64,000 nucleotides of DNA, taken from assembly GCA_027257055.1 (NCBI GenBank), contig JAPVLO010000232.1:3286001-3350000 (forward strand). Direction: 5' to 3'. The position numbers and the translations under genes are program-made. The notes under the pieces were generated by a model. It ran no database searches. It was not told the origin of the DNA and saw only the letters and a program-made list of their open reading frames with translations. Below, in pieces: positions 51,570 through 59,789 of the stretch. Within the stretch, counting starts at the first letter, position 1, and the number at the start of each line of letters is the position of its first letter. Source of the stretch: Cephalopachus bancanus (taxonomy: Eukaryota; Chordata; Mammalia; Primates; Tarsiidae).

Positions 51570-51800
51570 GATGCAGCCATGCTCTAATAACAGCACCTGC
51601 TCACAAGTGCACACTTCCAAGTAGCAGACACTGTACTAGATGCTTCCAACCATCACATCAAATTCTCACTACCCAAATACACTGAATAAAGAAACAGATC
51701 AAAAGTGGTTTGTCCTGAGTCACAGCCGGCGAGGCAGAGCTGGAATCCAAACCCAGGTCTGGTGGCTGCAAAGCACCTGACCCTTCCACTACACTGCACA
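51570..51800 (-). mobile_element. MIR
   Basis: Reversed MIR: cagacactgtactagatgc, catcaaattctcac, gagtcacagccggcgag, ctggaatccaaacccagg. Confidence 0.75.
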
Positions 51801-51864
51801 GTACCCTCAAAGAAGCCTTAGACTCTCAGATGTAAAGAAAGCCCTACCAGAATCAATGGCTGCT

Positions 51865-52045
51865 TTCCATTGGAAATCTGCCACATGCCAGGTGCTTTAA
51901 ATATGTCACCTCAGCTTCTTAACACAACAACCAAGAGAATGACGTAAAGTATCCTTTACAGACAAGGCAATATGATCAGAGAAGTGACCTGTACAAGGCA
52001 CAGGCTAACAAATACCTGAGATTTAAACTGAATCCTGCTTCATTC
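51865..52045 (-). mobile_element. MIR
   Basis: Reversed MIR: catgccaggtgctttaaat, tatcctttacagacaagg, agaagtgacctgtacaagg. Confidence 0.65.
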
Positions 52046-52284
52046 AAGCTAAGAACACTATTAAGACCCCCCTGAAAAACACCTACAAAAGACCTAGGGG
52101 CAGATGACAGACGAACTAATAAATATCTAAGACTTAAGCTGAAGTCTAATTCCAAGTTGACATTCTTTTGACCATGACCTTCAAGTCAGAATGACCTCTG
52201 TGTACTCAACAATTCAACAGCACACTACTTGTAGAGGAACTGCAATGGCTGCAAGAAACTTCCAATGCCACTGCACTCAGGATT

Positions 52285-52375
52285 TCACAACTGGGAGAGA
52301 TCTGAGAGACACACTTAGCCCCATCACTTTGCAGATTAGAAAACTGAAGCTCAGAGAGATTATGGGTCATCCTTG
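52285..52375 (-). mobile_element. MIR-like fragment
   Basis: catcactttgcagattagaaaactgaagctcagagagatta, the common MIR core read in reverse. Confidence 0.5.
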
Positions 52376-53439
52376 AGAAAGAAGGGCCTGAAGCAATGGA
52401 GAGCAGGCAAGGGCATTCTGGGTAAAGGGTGTATTCTGAAGAAAGGCACAGAGGTCAAAGAAGCGTGTTTGTGTGCTAGAACCATAACAACATAAATAAA
52501 ATGTGCTGCCTGAGGAAAAATGAAGAATGCTGCTGTCAGGTCATGTGGCCAAAGGACATGATTTCTTTTAAAAAAAAATTCTTTTAAAAGGTTTTTCTAG
52601 ACAACCTTTCAATTTCATAGAATACTTGTCATACCCTACTCAGCCTCATGTAATATTTGATTCAAGTCTGTACTGTGGCCACATTCCTTCAATTTTATTT
52701 GCTGCCTTCACTGTGTCTATACTAGCACAGGGATATATACATTGTTCTAACCAATGTCTTCTCACCCAAAACTTATTTTGCTTTTTCTTTTCATTCCTTT
52801 TCATGCTCTGGTGTGGGAAACTGAAGGCCTAAAGGCAGGATTTTTAAGCTTCTGCATAAAACTTAGAGTTTACATTAATTTTCACTTTACTCCAAAGAGT
52901 ATCAACTGAACCACAATAAAGCAAGGAATGCAGCCTCAGAGACTTTATTACACAATGTAATACTATCGTTAATTAATATGACATAAAGAAATGCTGGTCA
53001 CAGGCCAAAAAAGTTGAGTTCAGCAGTTTGAGTTTCTTAAAGAAAGCTTTAATCAATTATTCTCAAAGAAACAGTTTCAGAAAAAATGTTTTTAAACACT
53101 TTAAATATTTAAGAAGTTTTATTCCTAGAAACAAATGCTAACAATAATTTACAAATATATTCATGCTAGTTGTGTAATAACAGAGGAATGGAATATAAAG
53201 TGCTTTAAAATGTTCTGAAATCAAAACTGCTTTGTGTACTAGGTTCAGGCACCAAACTTCCAAAAATAAGAGGCTCCAAATTCAAGCGCAGCGGAGGATG
53301 TGTTAACGAGGGTGGTGCTGAGATACTGATACCCTGGAGAAAAACCAAGTTTTCAGTTTATGTATCAAGCACATGCTGAGGGCATTAAAAAAAGAGAAAG
53401 TTCTCTACATGGTTGGTCAGAGCTGCCTCTACGACTCTG
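52376..53439. other. Unassigned intronic sequence next to the CpG island
   Basis: AT-rich, nothing recognised before GC content rises near 53440. Confidence 0.5.
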
Positions 53440-54086
53440 CGGTTGGCACAAAGGCAAGCCTAGCTCAGCCCCATCCGGTGGCAGACACCGGCCCTGGGGC
53501 AACGGGGCCTGGGCAAACCGCAGGCCACCGCGGAGGCCTGGGAAGAAGGCACAGTGACAGCGAAGGAGAAGAAGCCCGCCTCGGCGAGCCACCCCGAGCA
53601 GGTTGCAAGGGGGTACTGGGGGAAGGGCGGCATCGAGAGCAAGCACTCAACTCAACGGCAGAAGCGAATGAAGGCGCCCGTAAAATGCCAGTTCACCCTC
53701 CCGGATACGACGTGGGCACAGGAAGAGCAAGACGGGGGCCCTGGAGCCTGCAGAAGCCCGACAGGACCCATTTCACAGACGGGTACAGCGAGGCGGGGGT
53801 TTCCGCCCAATCCCGCAAGCAGTGAGCGGTACAGGAGGAGGATACCGGGAGGCCCTGGGGTTCTCATGTCACCCCCACCCCCATCCCCGCCCCCTGCACG
53901 GCGCTGGGCGCAAGCCAGGACTGCCTCCCCGGGAATGTCCCAGGTCGCAGAACTTCAGGCTCCTGCCCGGAGACCTGGGCTCCCGGTCGCCAAACACCGG
54001 GCCGGAAGGAGGGCAGCCAGGCCGGCGGGTCCCAGTGGGTCGGGGCCGGTCCGGTCCTGGCCCTTCGCCCGCACCCCGGCACTCAC

Positions 54087-54167
54087 CCGGATGCCCTTCA
54101 CCACCGTGATGTTCTCGTTCTCGTCCGCCTCGAAGGTGACCCGGCGCGTGCTGGCGGTGCCGCCCAT
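54087..54167 (-). CDS. CHCHD3: CHCHD3 (MIC19) coding exon 1
   Basis: First coding exon of CHCHD3/MIC19, a peripheral subunit of the MICOS complex on the intermembrane-space face of the mitochondrial inner membrane, needed for crista junctions. The 27 codons begin MGGTASTRRVTFEADENENI and end at Arg27 (CGG), followed directly by a consensus donor (gtgagt at 54081-54086). The start at 54167 is chosen because it sits in a strong context (gcagccATGg), matches the known N-terminus of the family, and gives the Met-Gly-Gly that the protein needs for N-myristoylation. From memory the human protein has Thr at residue 5, where this one has Ala. The exon ends in phase 0, which fits exon 2 starting on a complete codon. 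The CHCH (twin CX9C) domain is encoded by later exons outside the window. The frame is also open upstream (see findings). Confidence 0.97.
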
Positions 54168-54356
54168 GGCTGCTGCTCCTGCCCAGACAGGCCCGGCGCG
54201 GACCCACGAGCACTCCAGGCCCGGCACACTCCAGCGCGTGCTGGTACCGGGACTCCGTCCCAGCGCAGCAGCAGCAAGGCCACGACCCCAGGAGCAAGTA
54301 GAAGGCGCCGGTCCCGAACTCCCGCCTCTTCCGGTCACACGGCACAGCAGAGACAT
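54168..54356 (-). other. CHCHD3: CHCHD3 5' UTR / proximal promoter
   Basis: GC-rich sequence directly upstream of the CHCHD3 start codon. The transcription start is not visible from sequence but probably lies here, as the promoter elements (ETS/GC box, CCAAT boxes) sit at 54321-54415. The reading frame of exon 1 stays open through this whole stretch to an in-frame ATG at 54356, 63 codons upstream. Confidence 0.6.
54321..54334 (-). promoter_or_regulatory. Composite ETS (GABPA-like) and GC-box site
   Basis: Read on the gene strand this is CCGGAAGAGGCGGG: an ETS core CCGGAAG followed at once by GGCGGG, a Sp1/KLF GC box. It lies about 155-170 bp upstream of the ATG. GABPA (NRF-2) sites of this form are typical of nuclear genes for mitochondrial proteins. 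Binding is inferred from motif only. Confidence 0.55.
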
Positions 54357-54361
54357 TTAGG

Positions 54362-54366
54362 ATTGG
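54362..54366 (-). promoter_or_regulatory. CCAAT box (proximal)
   Basis: ATTGG on the plus strand, i.e. gaCCAATcc in gene orientation, about 200 bp upstream of the ATG; an NF-Y-type site in the CpG island. A second one lies 49 bp further upstream. Confidence 0.5.
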
Positions 54367-54372
54367 TCGGAA

Positions 54373-54380
54373 ATGCAAAC
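54373..54380 (-). promoter_or_regulatory. Octamer-like site
   Basis: GTTTGCAT in gene orientation, 7 of 8 bases of the octamer ATTTGCAT (POU2F1 type), between the two CCAAT boxes. Motif match only. Confidence 0.3.
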
Positions 54381-54410
54381 AGCCCGCCTCCATACGCCGA
54401 GGGCGCTCGG

Positions 54411-54415
54411 ATTGG
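54411..54415 (-). promoter_or_regulatory. CCAAT box (distal)
   Basis: ATTGG on the plus strand, aaCCAATcc in gene orientation, about 245 bp upstream of the ATG. Together with the box at 54362 it forms a same-orientation pair typical of NF-Y promoters. Confidence 0.5.
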
Positions 54416-54480
54416 TTGGCCTGGACCCGGATGCTATGGCAACAGGTGGTGTTTGACAAGGCTTCCGGAGCCGCTGAGTA

Positions 54481-54496
54481 TGCTGGGAATTGTAGT
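54481..54496 (-). promoter_or_regulatory. ZNF143/STAF-like site 1
   Basis: On the gene strand the sequence is ACTACAATTCCCAGCA, an excellent match to the ACTACAATTCCCAGCATGC core bound by ZNF143 at CpG-island promoters. It is about 315-330 bp upstream of the CHCHD3 ATG. Confidence 0.7.
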
Positions 54497-54556
54497 CTCG
54501 GCCGGCGCGATGCGTGCTGGGACATGCTCCTGAGCGCCAAAGGGAGCCTGGGGCAC

Positions 54557-54571
54557 GCTGGGAGTTGTGGT
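54557..54571 (-). promoter_or_regulatory. ZNF143/STAF-like site 2
   Basis: ACCACAACTCCCAGC on the gene strand, a weaker second copy of the same core, 75 bp upstream of the first and in the same orientation. Confidence 0.55.
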
Positions 54572-55012
54572 CCTAATGCCCCCAGGCTTCTGGCAGGGCG
54601 GCTTTCAGGGAAGTGCGTTCCTCCCACAAACAGGCTTTGAAGAATGCAGAGTTCTGGAAATGTAGAACAGTAAGTGAAAAGACGCGTCTCTGCAAGGATC
54701 TCGCAGTTTAAGGGGGGAGATGCGCACTTCCCCTAGCCGTTCCTGGAGTTTACAAGTCACAACCTGGCATCTCATTACAGTCGCAACCGGGTTGTGCACG
54801 GCTGCTTCTGAGAAAGGCAACTCGTGCACTTGTCATGGAGAGCACCTGCACACGCTGCGCCGTGTGGACCCTGCACACCTGGGCTGTGCTTACCGCCCAA
54901 ACTCCCAAGCTACAGTCCTGCGCAGCAGGGTACAACCCTGAGTACTGGGGAGCACCTGTAGCACGATGGCGAGTATTTGCATACCTAGACATATCTAAAC
55001 ATAGAAAAGTCA
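54572..55012. other. Upstream flank of the CHCHD3 promoter
   Basis: Moderate GC with no named repeat and no exon recognised on either strand. Confidence 0.5.
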
Positions 55013-55320
55013 GTGAGCCCAGCGCGGTGGCTCACACCTGTCACCCCGCCACTTTGGGAGGCCAAGACGAGAGGATTGCCTGAGTCCAGGGGTTCAAGAC
55101 CAGCCTGGGCAACTTGGCAAGACCTTGTCTCTACAATGAATCAAAAGATTAGCTAGGCCTGGTGGTGCGCACCCATAGTTCCAGCTACTTGGAAAGCTGA
55201 GGTGGTAGGATCACCTGAGCCCAGCATATCGAGGCTGCGGTGGCTGTGATTGTGCCAGTGCACTCCAGCCTGGGCAATGATGTGAGGCTCCAACTCAAAA
55301 TTTAAAATAAATAAATAAAT
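55013..55320 (+). mobile_element. Lineage-specific Alu
   Basis: gagcccagcgcggtggctc to ctccaactcaaaatttaaa; full dimer with an A/T-rich tail (aataaataaat). Confidence 0.9.
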
Positions 55321-55321
55321 G

Positions 55322-55583
55322 GAAGCCCAGATGCAGCAGATTATGCCTGTAATCTCAGCACTTTGGGAGGCCAAGGCAAGAGGATTGCCTGAGACCAGCC
55401 TGGGCAACTTGGCAAGATCTTTTCTCTACAATAAATCAAAAAATTAGTCAGGCATGGTAGTGTTCACCTGTAGTTCTGAGCTCCTGAGCCCAGCAGGTTG
55501 AGGTTGCCCTGGCCGTGAGCATGCCACTGCATTCCAGGCTGGGTATGGAGACTCCAACTCGGAAAAAAAAAAAAGAAAGAAAA
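55322..55583 (+). mobile_element. Lineage-specific Alu, internally shortened
   Basis: Follows the previous Alu directly, same orientation: agcccagatgcagcagatta to gactccaactcgg plus A tail. Parts of both arms are deleted. Confidence 0.85.
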
Positions 55584-55864
55584 GGCAGAGAGAACATAGT
55601 ACTGAGTCCTGGGGGCAACTGTAACACAATGGTGAACCTAGAAGACGTACGGTAAAACTGCAATAGAGACGATTTTTTAAGAGTAGTATACCTGTGTAGG
55701 GCTCTTACCATAAGTGAAGTCTCCAAGGCTGGAAAGCTCTGGATGAGTCAGCAAGCGAGCGGTGAGGGAATGTGAAGTCATAGGACAGTTGTGTACACTA
55801 CTCAAACTTGCTAAATTTATCTTTCAAATATTTTCTCTTTGTATTTTTTTAAATAATTTTTAAA

Positions 55865-55992
55865 ATTTTTTTTAGAAATGAGGTCTCACTCTGTTGCCCA
55901 GGTTAGTCTCAAACTCCAGGACTCAAGGAATCCTCCCACACCTTGGCTTCCCAAAGTGCTGGGATGACAGGCATGAGCCACCGTGCCCAGCT
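55865..55992 (-). mobile_element. Alu-type monomer (FLAM-like)
   Basis: Single 7SL-derived arm: gaggtctcactctgttgccc, cccaaagtgctgggatgac, gagccaccgtgcccagc. Confidence 0.8.
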
Positions 55993-56519
55993 TGTTTTTC
56001 AAGTATTTTCTTTCTTCAGTAATGAATTAATCTCAGTTTATTATAACTTTTTTACTTTAGAAAATTTTTAAAGTTTTGACACTTTTTATGTTTATCTTTT
56101 GCTTTTTAAATTTTTTTGTTAAAAACTAAGACAAAAATACACACCAGCATGGCCTACAGAGAGTCAAGATCATCAATATTCTGTCTCCATCTTCACATCT
56201 TGTCCCACTGGAAGGTCTTCAGAGGCAACAGCATACATAGAGATATCACCTCCTGTGATAACAGCACTTTATGAAATACTTCCTGAAGGATTTACCTGAG
56301 GATGCTTAACTCTTTTTTTTATAAGTATAAGGAATACACTCTAAAATAAGATTGCAAAATATAGGATAGTAAATCCTAAACAACAGAAAATGTTCAATCC
56401 CCCTATAATCATATGAGACCATCACCGTATATACAGTCTATTGTTAACTGAAACATTGTTATGCTGCTCATGACTGAATTTTAATCTTAGTCATTAAAAA
56501 AGTAAACTTTTTAAAAGGT

Positions 56520-56652
56520 GGGGCAGACACAGTGGCTCATATCTGTAAGCCCAACACTTTGGGAGGCCAGTTGCTTGAGGCCAGGAGTTCAAGATCAGCC
56601 TGGGAAACATTGTGAGACACCCCCCTCCATCTCTATTAAAAGGAAAAAAAAT
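56520..56652 (+). mobile_element. Alu-type monomer (FLAM-like)
   Basis: gggcagacacagtggctcat to an A-rich tail after ctctattaaaagg; one left arm only. Confidence 0.8.
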
Positions 56653-57102
56653 GCATTTAACCTGTGTTCCTCTTTCATGAATTATGTACTTGTTTTATTT
56701 CCTTTTGGAAAGTAAAATTTTGAATGCTGTTTTTTCAAATATGCATACAAGAAAACATGGAAAATAAGTTATTTGTACCAAGCATGCAGGGCATGGACTT
56801 CCCACATTTGTGTCTCTTTCCACTGGTTACATAAGTTGGGTCATCACAGGATTCAGCAGAGAAACATTAAGTGATCACCAAGATGGCTTAATTAGTGGAA
56901 GAATCAAAACTACAACACAGTTGAGGTATTGTTTTGTGGAAAATGTCTACTTCAATATTTCCCCTCTATAAGATTGGTAAATAATTTGTAGTTTCTCCAT
57001 GTACAATGTAATTAATTTTGCTAAACAGCATTACACATTTGCTTAGCTTTATGACCTTAGTCTTCCAGAGGTAGATGTATTCTCAATAGAAATTAAGTCA
57101 AT

Positions 57103-57240
57103 GGGCTGGGCATGGTGGATTATTTATGCCTGTAATCTCAGCACTTTGGGAGGCTGAGGCAGCAGGCTTACTTGAGACCAGGAGTTCAAGACCAGCCTGG
57201 GCAACATAGCAAGATCCCATCTCTACAAAAATTTAAAAAA
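57103..57240 (+). mobile_element. Alu-type monomer (FLAM-like)
   Basis: ggctgggcatggtggattat to catctctacaaaaatttaa. Flanks agaaattaagtcaatg and agaaaataggtcaatg look like a decayed 16-bp target duplication. Confidence 0.85.
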
Positions 57241-57443
57241 TAAAAGAAAATAGGTCAATGATGATACTGCCTTCAGCTAATCTCTCTCAACATATCAAGC
57301 AGCAGATCACAACACACCATGGCACCCTCTTATGCCAAAGGCATCCACTGCAATGCAGTTTCATTTTTGAGTTTTAATTATGTGCAGCTCTGTTACAGTA
57401 AGAATATTTAGGGCAGAAATTGTGTCTTTTTAATCTCTATATC

Positions 57444-57738
57444 TGTCTGGGCATGGTGACTAACACCTGTAATCCCAACACATTGGGAGGCCAAACCAAG
57501 AAGATTGCCTGAGCCCAGGAGTTCAAGACTAGCCTGTGCAACTTGGTGAGACCTCAACTCTACAATAAATCAAAAATTACCCAGGTGCAGTGGTGTATGC
57601 CTGTAGTGCCAGCTATTTGGAAGGCTGAGGCAGAAGGACCGCCTTAACCCAGCAGGGTAAGGCTGCGGTGACTGGGAGTGTGCCACTGTACTCCAGCTTG
57701 GACAATAGAGTGAGACTCTGACTCAAAATAACAAAAAA
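57444..57738 (+). mobile_element. Lineage-specific Alu abutting L1 copy B
   Basis: tgggcatggtgactaacacc to gagactctgactcaaaataa; its A-rich tail leads straight into the 5' end of L1 copy B. Confidence 0.88.
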
Positions 57739-57749
57739 GGTCAGGAAGG

Positions 57750-57757
57750 AAGATGGC
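57750..57757 (+). promoter_or_regulatory. YY1 motif at L1 copy B 5' end
   Basis: AAGATGGC about 12 bp from the inferred first base of the element. In human L1 a YY1 site at the same place directs accurate transcription start. Its presence here supports a 5'-complete element. Confidence 0.65.
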
Positions 57758-57836
57758 AACCACGTCAGTTATGCAAATCTCAGTGTGAGAGTGTGAGTGT
57801 ATGGAAAATTTTGTGTAGGTGAGTGGGCTTGTAAGT

Positions 57837-58187
57837 GACTGACTGAGCGAGAACTCAGGAGCAAGTGAGCAGGGCTCTCCTAGTGAAGCAGCTGGTGCCG
57901 CATCAGTTCGGCTTGATCTCTAGTGATTCCCAGGATACAGAAGCCAAGCACTATTTTTTTCTTTCTTCTTTTTTTTTTTTAATCAACAAAACCCTTCCTG
58001 AGAAGAAGATGCTGAGAGAGACTGACTAAGTGGGGGCTTGTGAGCAAGTGCCCAGGGCTTTCCTGGTAAAGCAGCTGGTGCGGCAGCTGCACTGCTTGGT
58101 CCCTAGCACTTCCCAGGTTGCAGAAGCCAAGCACCATTCTTTTTTAACTGACAAAAGTCTTCCTGGGAAGAAGCTACAGGGAGAGAT
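57837..58187 (+). repeat. Two tandem monomers in L1 copy B 5' UTR
   Basis: Unit 1 (57837-58019, 183 bp) and unit 2 (58020-58187, 168 bp) both start gactgact, share gcagctggtg, ttcccagg, gcagaagccaagcac and a T-rich stretch followed by cttcctg.gaagaag, and end in gagag/gagat. A third partial start (gactgac) follows at 58188. The length difference is mostly in the T-rich run. Confidence 0.8.
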
Positions 58188-58361
58188 GACTGACTTCAGG
58201 ATCTGCCTCACCACTGCAATGGGAGAAACTGCCAACTCCAGGCTATGTCTCACCACTGCAGCACCTGGTTGGACACTGGCAGCAAGGACTACAGAGGGAG
58301 GCCAGAGGCAGGGCCTCACTGGAGAAGACAAATGAGGCACCCTGCCACCATCTTGAAAGCA

Positions 58362-58399
58362 GGGCAGGAAAGTGCTCCAGGGCAGGAAAGTGCTCCAGC
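58362..58399 (+). repeat. Short tandem duplication in L1 copy B 5' UTR
   Basis: gggcaggaaagtgctcca occurs twice in direct succession (period 18 bp). Confidence 0.8.
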
Positions 58400-58885
58400 T
58401 TACTCACCACAAAGCAATAGACCTGATCTCTGTCACCGGCAGATCAACTACTCAGGGGTTGATAGTGAACCAGAGGGAATATCCTGAAAGCACAAACTCC
58501 AGAGGATCAGGATGAGTGCTGAGTCTCAGATGCCAGACGCCCACCCTCTACCCTGATTCAGCTGCAGGGACAAAGGGTGTGGCCAGAAAAGGATGAGCAA
58601 GACTCCAAAGAGATCAGTGAACAAATCCAGAGCTCTGACAAGGGAAGAATAGATGGCTGAGCAAACATCAGAAGTGAAAGCTTCTTCCACTGACACTGAA
58701 TAATGGAACTAAAGAGAAAAGAAAGAGATCTGTCACAAATGAGGAAAAACTAATGGAAGACCACAGGTAATTTCCAGAGTAAAAAAGAGAAAATACCTGA
58801 AAAATCAGACCTCAGAGCCCAAACAATGGAAGTCACCAATGACTGGCCCTGGAATATGACAAGGATTAGAGAATAAACAGAAAGC

Positions 58886-59625
58886 ATGAACAAGACTCAA
58901 GAAGGACAAGATGCAACACTGAAAGAACTTGTAACAGATTTTGGCCATAAAAAATTTCATCTAGAAATAAGTAACAAGATGACAAGCATGGAAAGTAGAA
59001 TTAATCAAACAGAAGAAAGAGTTTCAGAACGTGAAGAACAGAACAAGGAATTAACTCAAACTGTAAAAAACATAGAAAGAAAACTTAGAAAGAAAGAACA
59101 AAGCCTACAAGAGATGTGTGATTATATCAAGAGGCCAAACTTACACCTGATTGGTATCCCAGAAGAAGAAAGGGAAATGGAGAACACCTTGGAGCAAGTA
59201 TTCCAGGAGGTAATCCAAGAAAACTTTCCCCATCTCACCAAAAAGGTGACCAACCAAACACAAGAGATACAGAGATCTCCCATGAGACATCAAATAAGAA
59301 GACCAACCCCTAGACATATAGTAATTTGCCTACACAAAATAGATACAAAAGAAAAAATCCTGTAGACAGCAAGAGCAAAAGTCAGACTACCTACTGAGGA
59401 AAACAAATGAGAATACCAGCAGACCTCCCAGCAAAAACACTATAAGTTAGAATGGACTGGAGTTCAAATTTCAAAGTCCTCAAAGACAAACAATTTCAAC
59501 CAAGAATTTCCTACCCAACCAAGCTCAGGTTCATCAGATATGGAGAATTAAAATCCATCCCAGACATCCAATCCCTAAGAGATTATGCAACTTCCAGACC
59601 AGCTCTACAAGAGATGCTTTAAAAA
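58886..59625 (+). pseudogene. L1 copy B ORF1 (broken)
   Basis: L1 ORF1p remnant. The 159-codon frame 58886-59365 holds the second half of the coiled coil (MESRINQTEERVSEREEQNK), then the RRM-like start RPNLHLIGIPEEE and the conserved IQENFP and TPRHI motifs. It stops after KIDTKEKIL. The C-terminal domain continues in another frame to about 59625. The N-terminal part upstream of 58886 is also degraded. No full-length ORF1p is possible. Confidence 0.85.
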
Positions 59626-59789
59626 GGTATTAAGCACAGAAGAAAGAAAAAAAGAGAACAGCAGAACACAGAATAAACAGAGAATACATCACAACAGCAA
59701 ACTTGAAAACACATACATACATCAACCCCAGAGCAAAAAGAAAACAAACAAACAAAGGAAAAACTTTATAAAAATCTCATAAACAATCA

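Larger units (their letters stand above)
53440..54560. promoter_or_regulatory. CpG island over CHCHD3 exon 1
   Basis: Roughly 1.1 kb rich in G+C with frequent CpG, unlike the AT-rich surroundings. It spans the start of intron 1, exon 1, the 5' UTR and the promoter. Such islands mark housekeeping promoters, which suits a mitochondrial structural gene. The many long overlapping ORFs here on both strands (up to 268 codons) are explained by low stop-codon frequency in GC-rich DNA. Boundaries are by eye. Confidence 0.85.

Noticed and set aside
53995..54060. G-quadruplex near CHCHD3 exon 1
   Set aside because: Several GGG runs occur, but the loops are long and irregular. Not strong enough to report as a feature.
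53373..54627. Several long overlapping ORFs on both strands (150, 268, 252 and 133 codons) in the CpG island
   Set aside because: They overlap each other in different frames and are rich in Pro, Arg, Gly and Ala as expected from GC-rich DNA. Only the frame containing CHCHD3 exon 1 has family similarity.
54572..57738. First exon of a divergent neighbour such as EXOC4
   Set aside because: From memory EXOC4 lies on the other side of CHCHD3 in human on the opposite strand, but at a large distance, and I see no matching coding sequence here.
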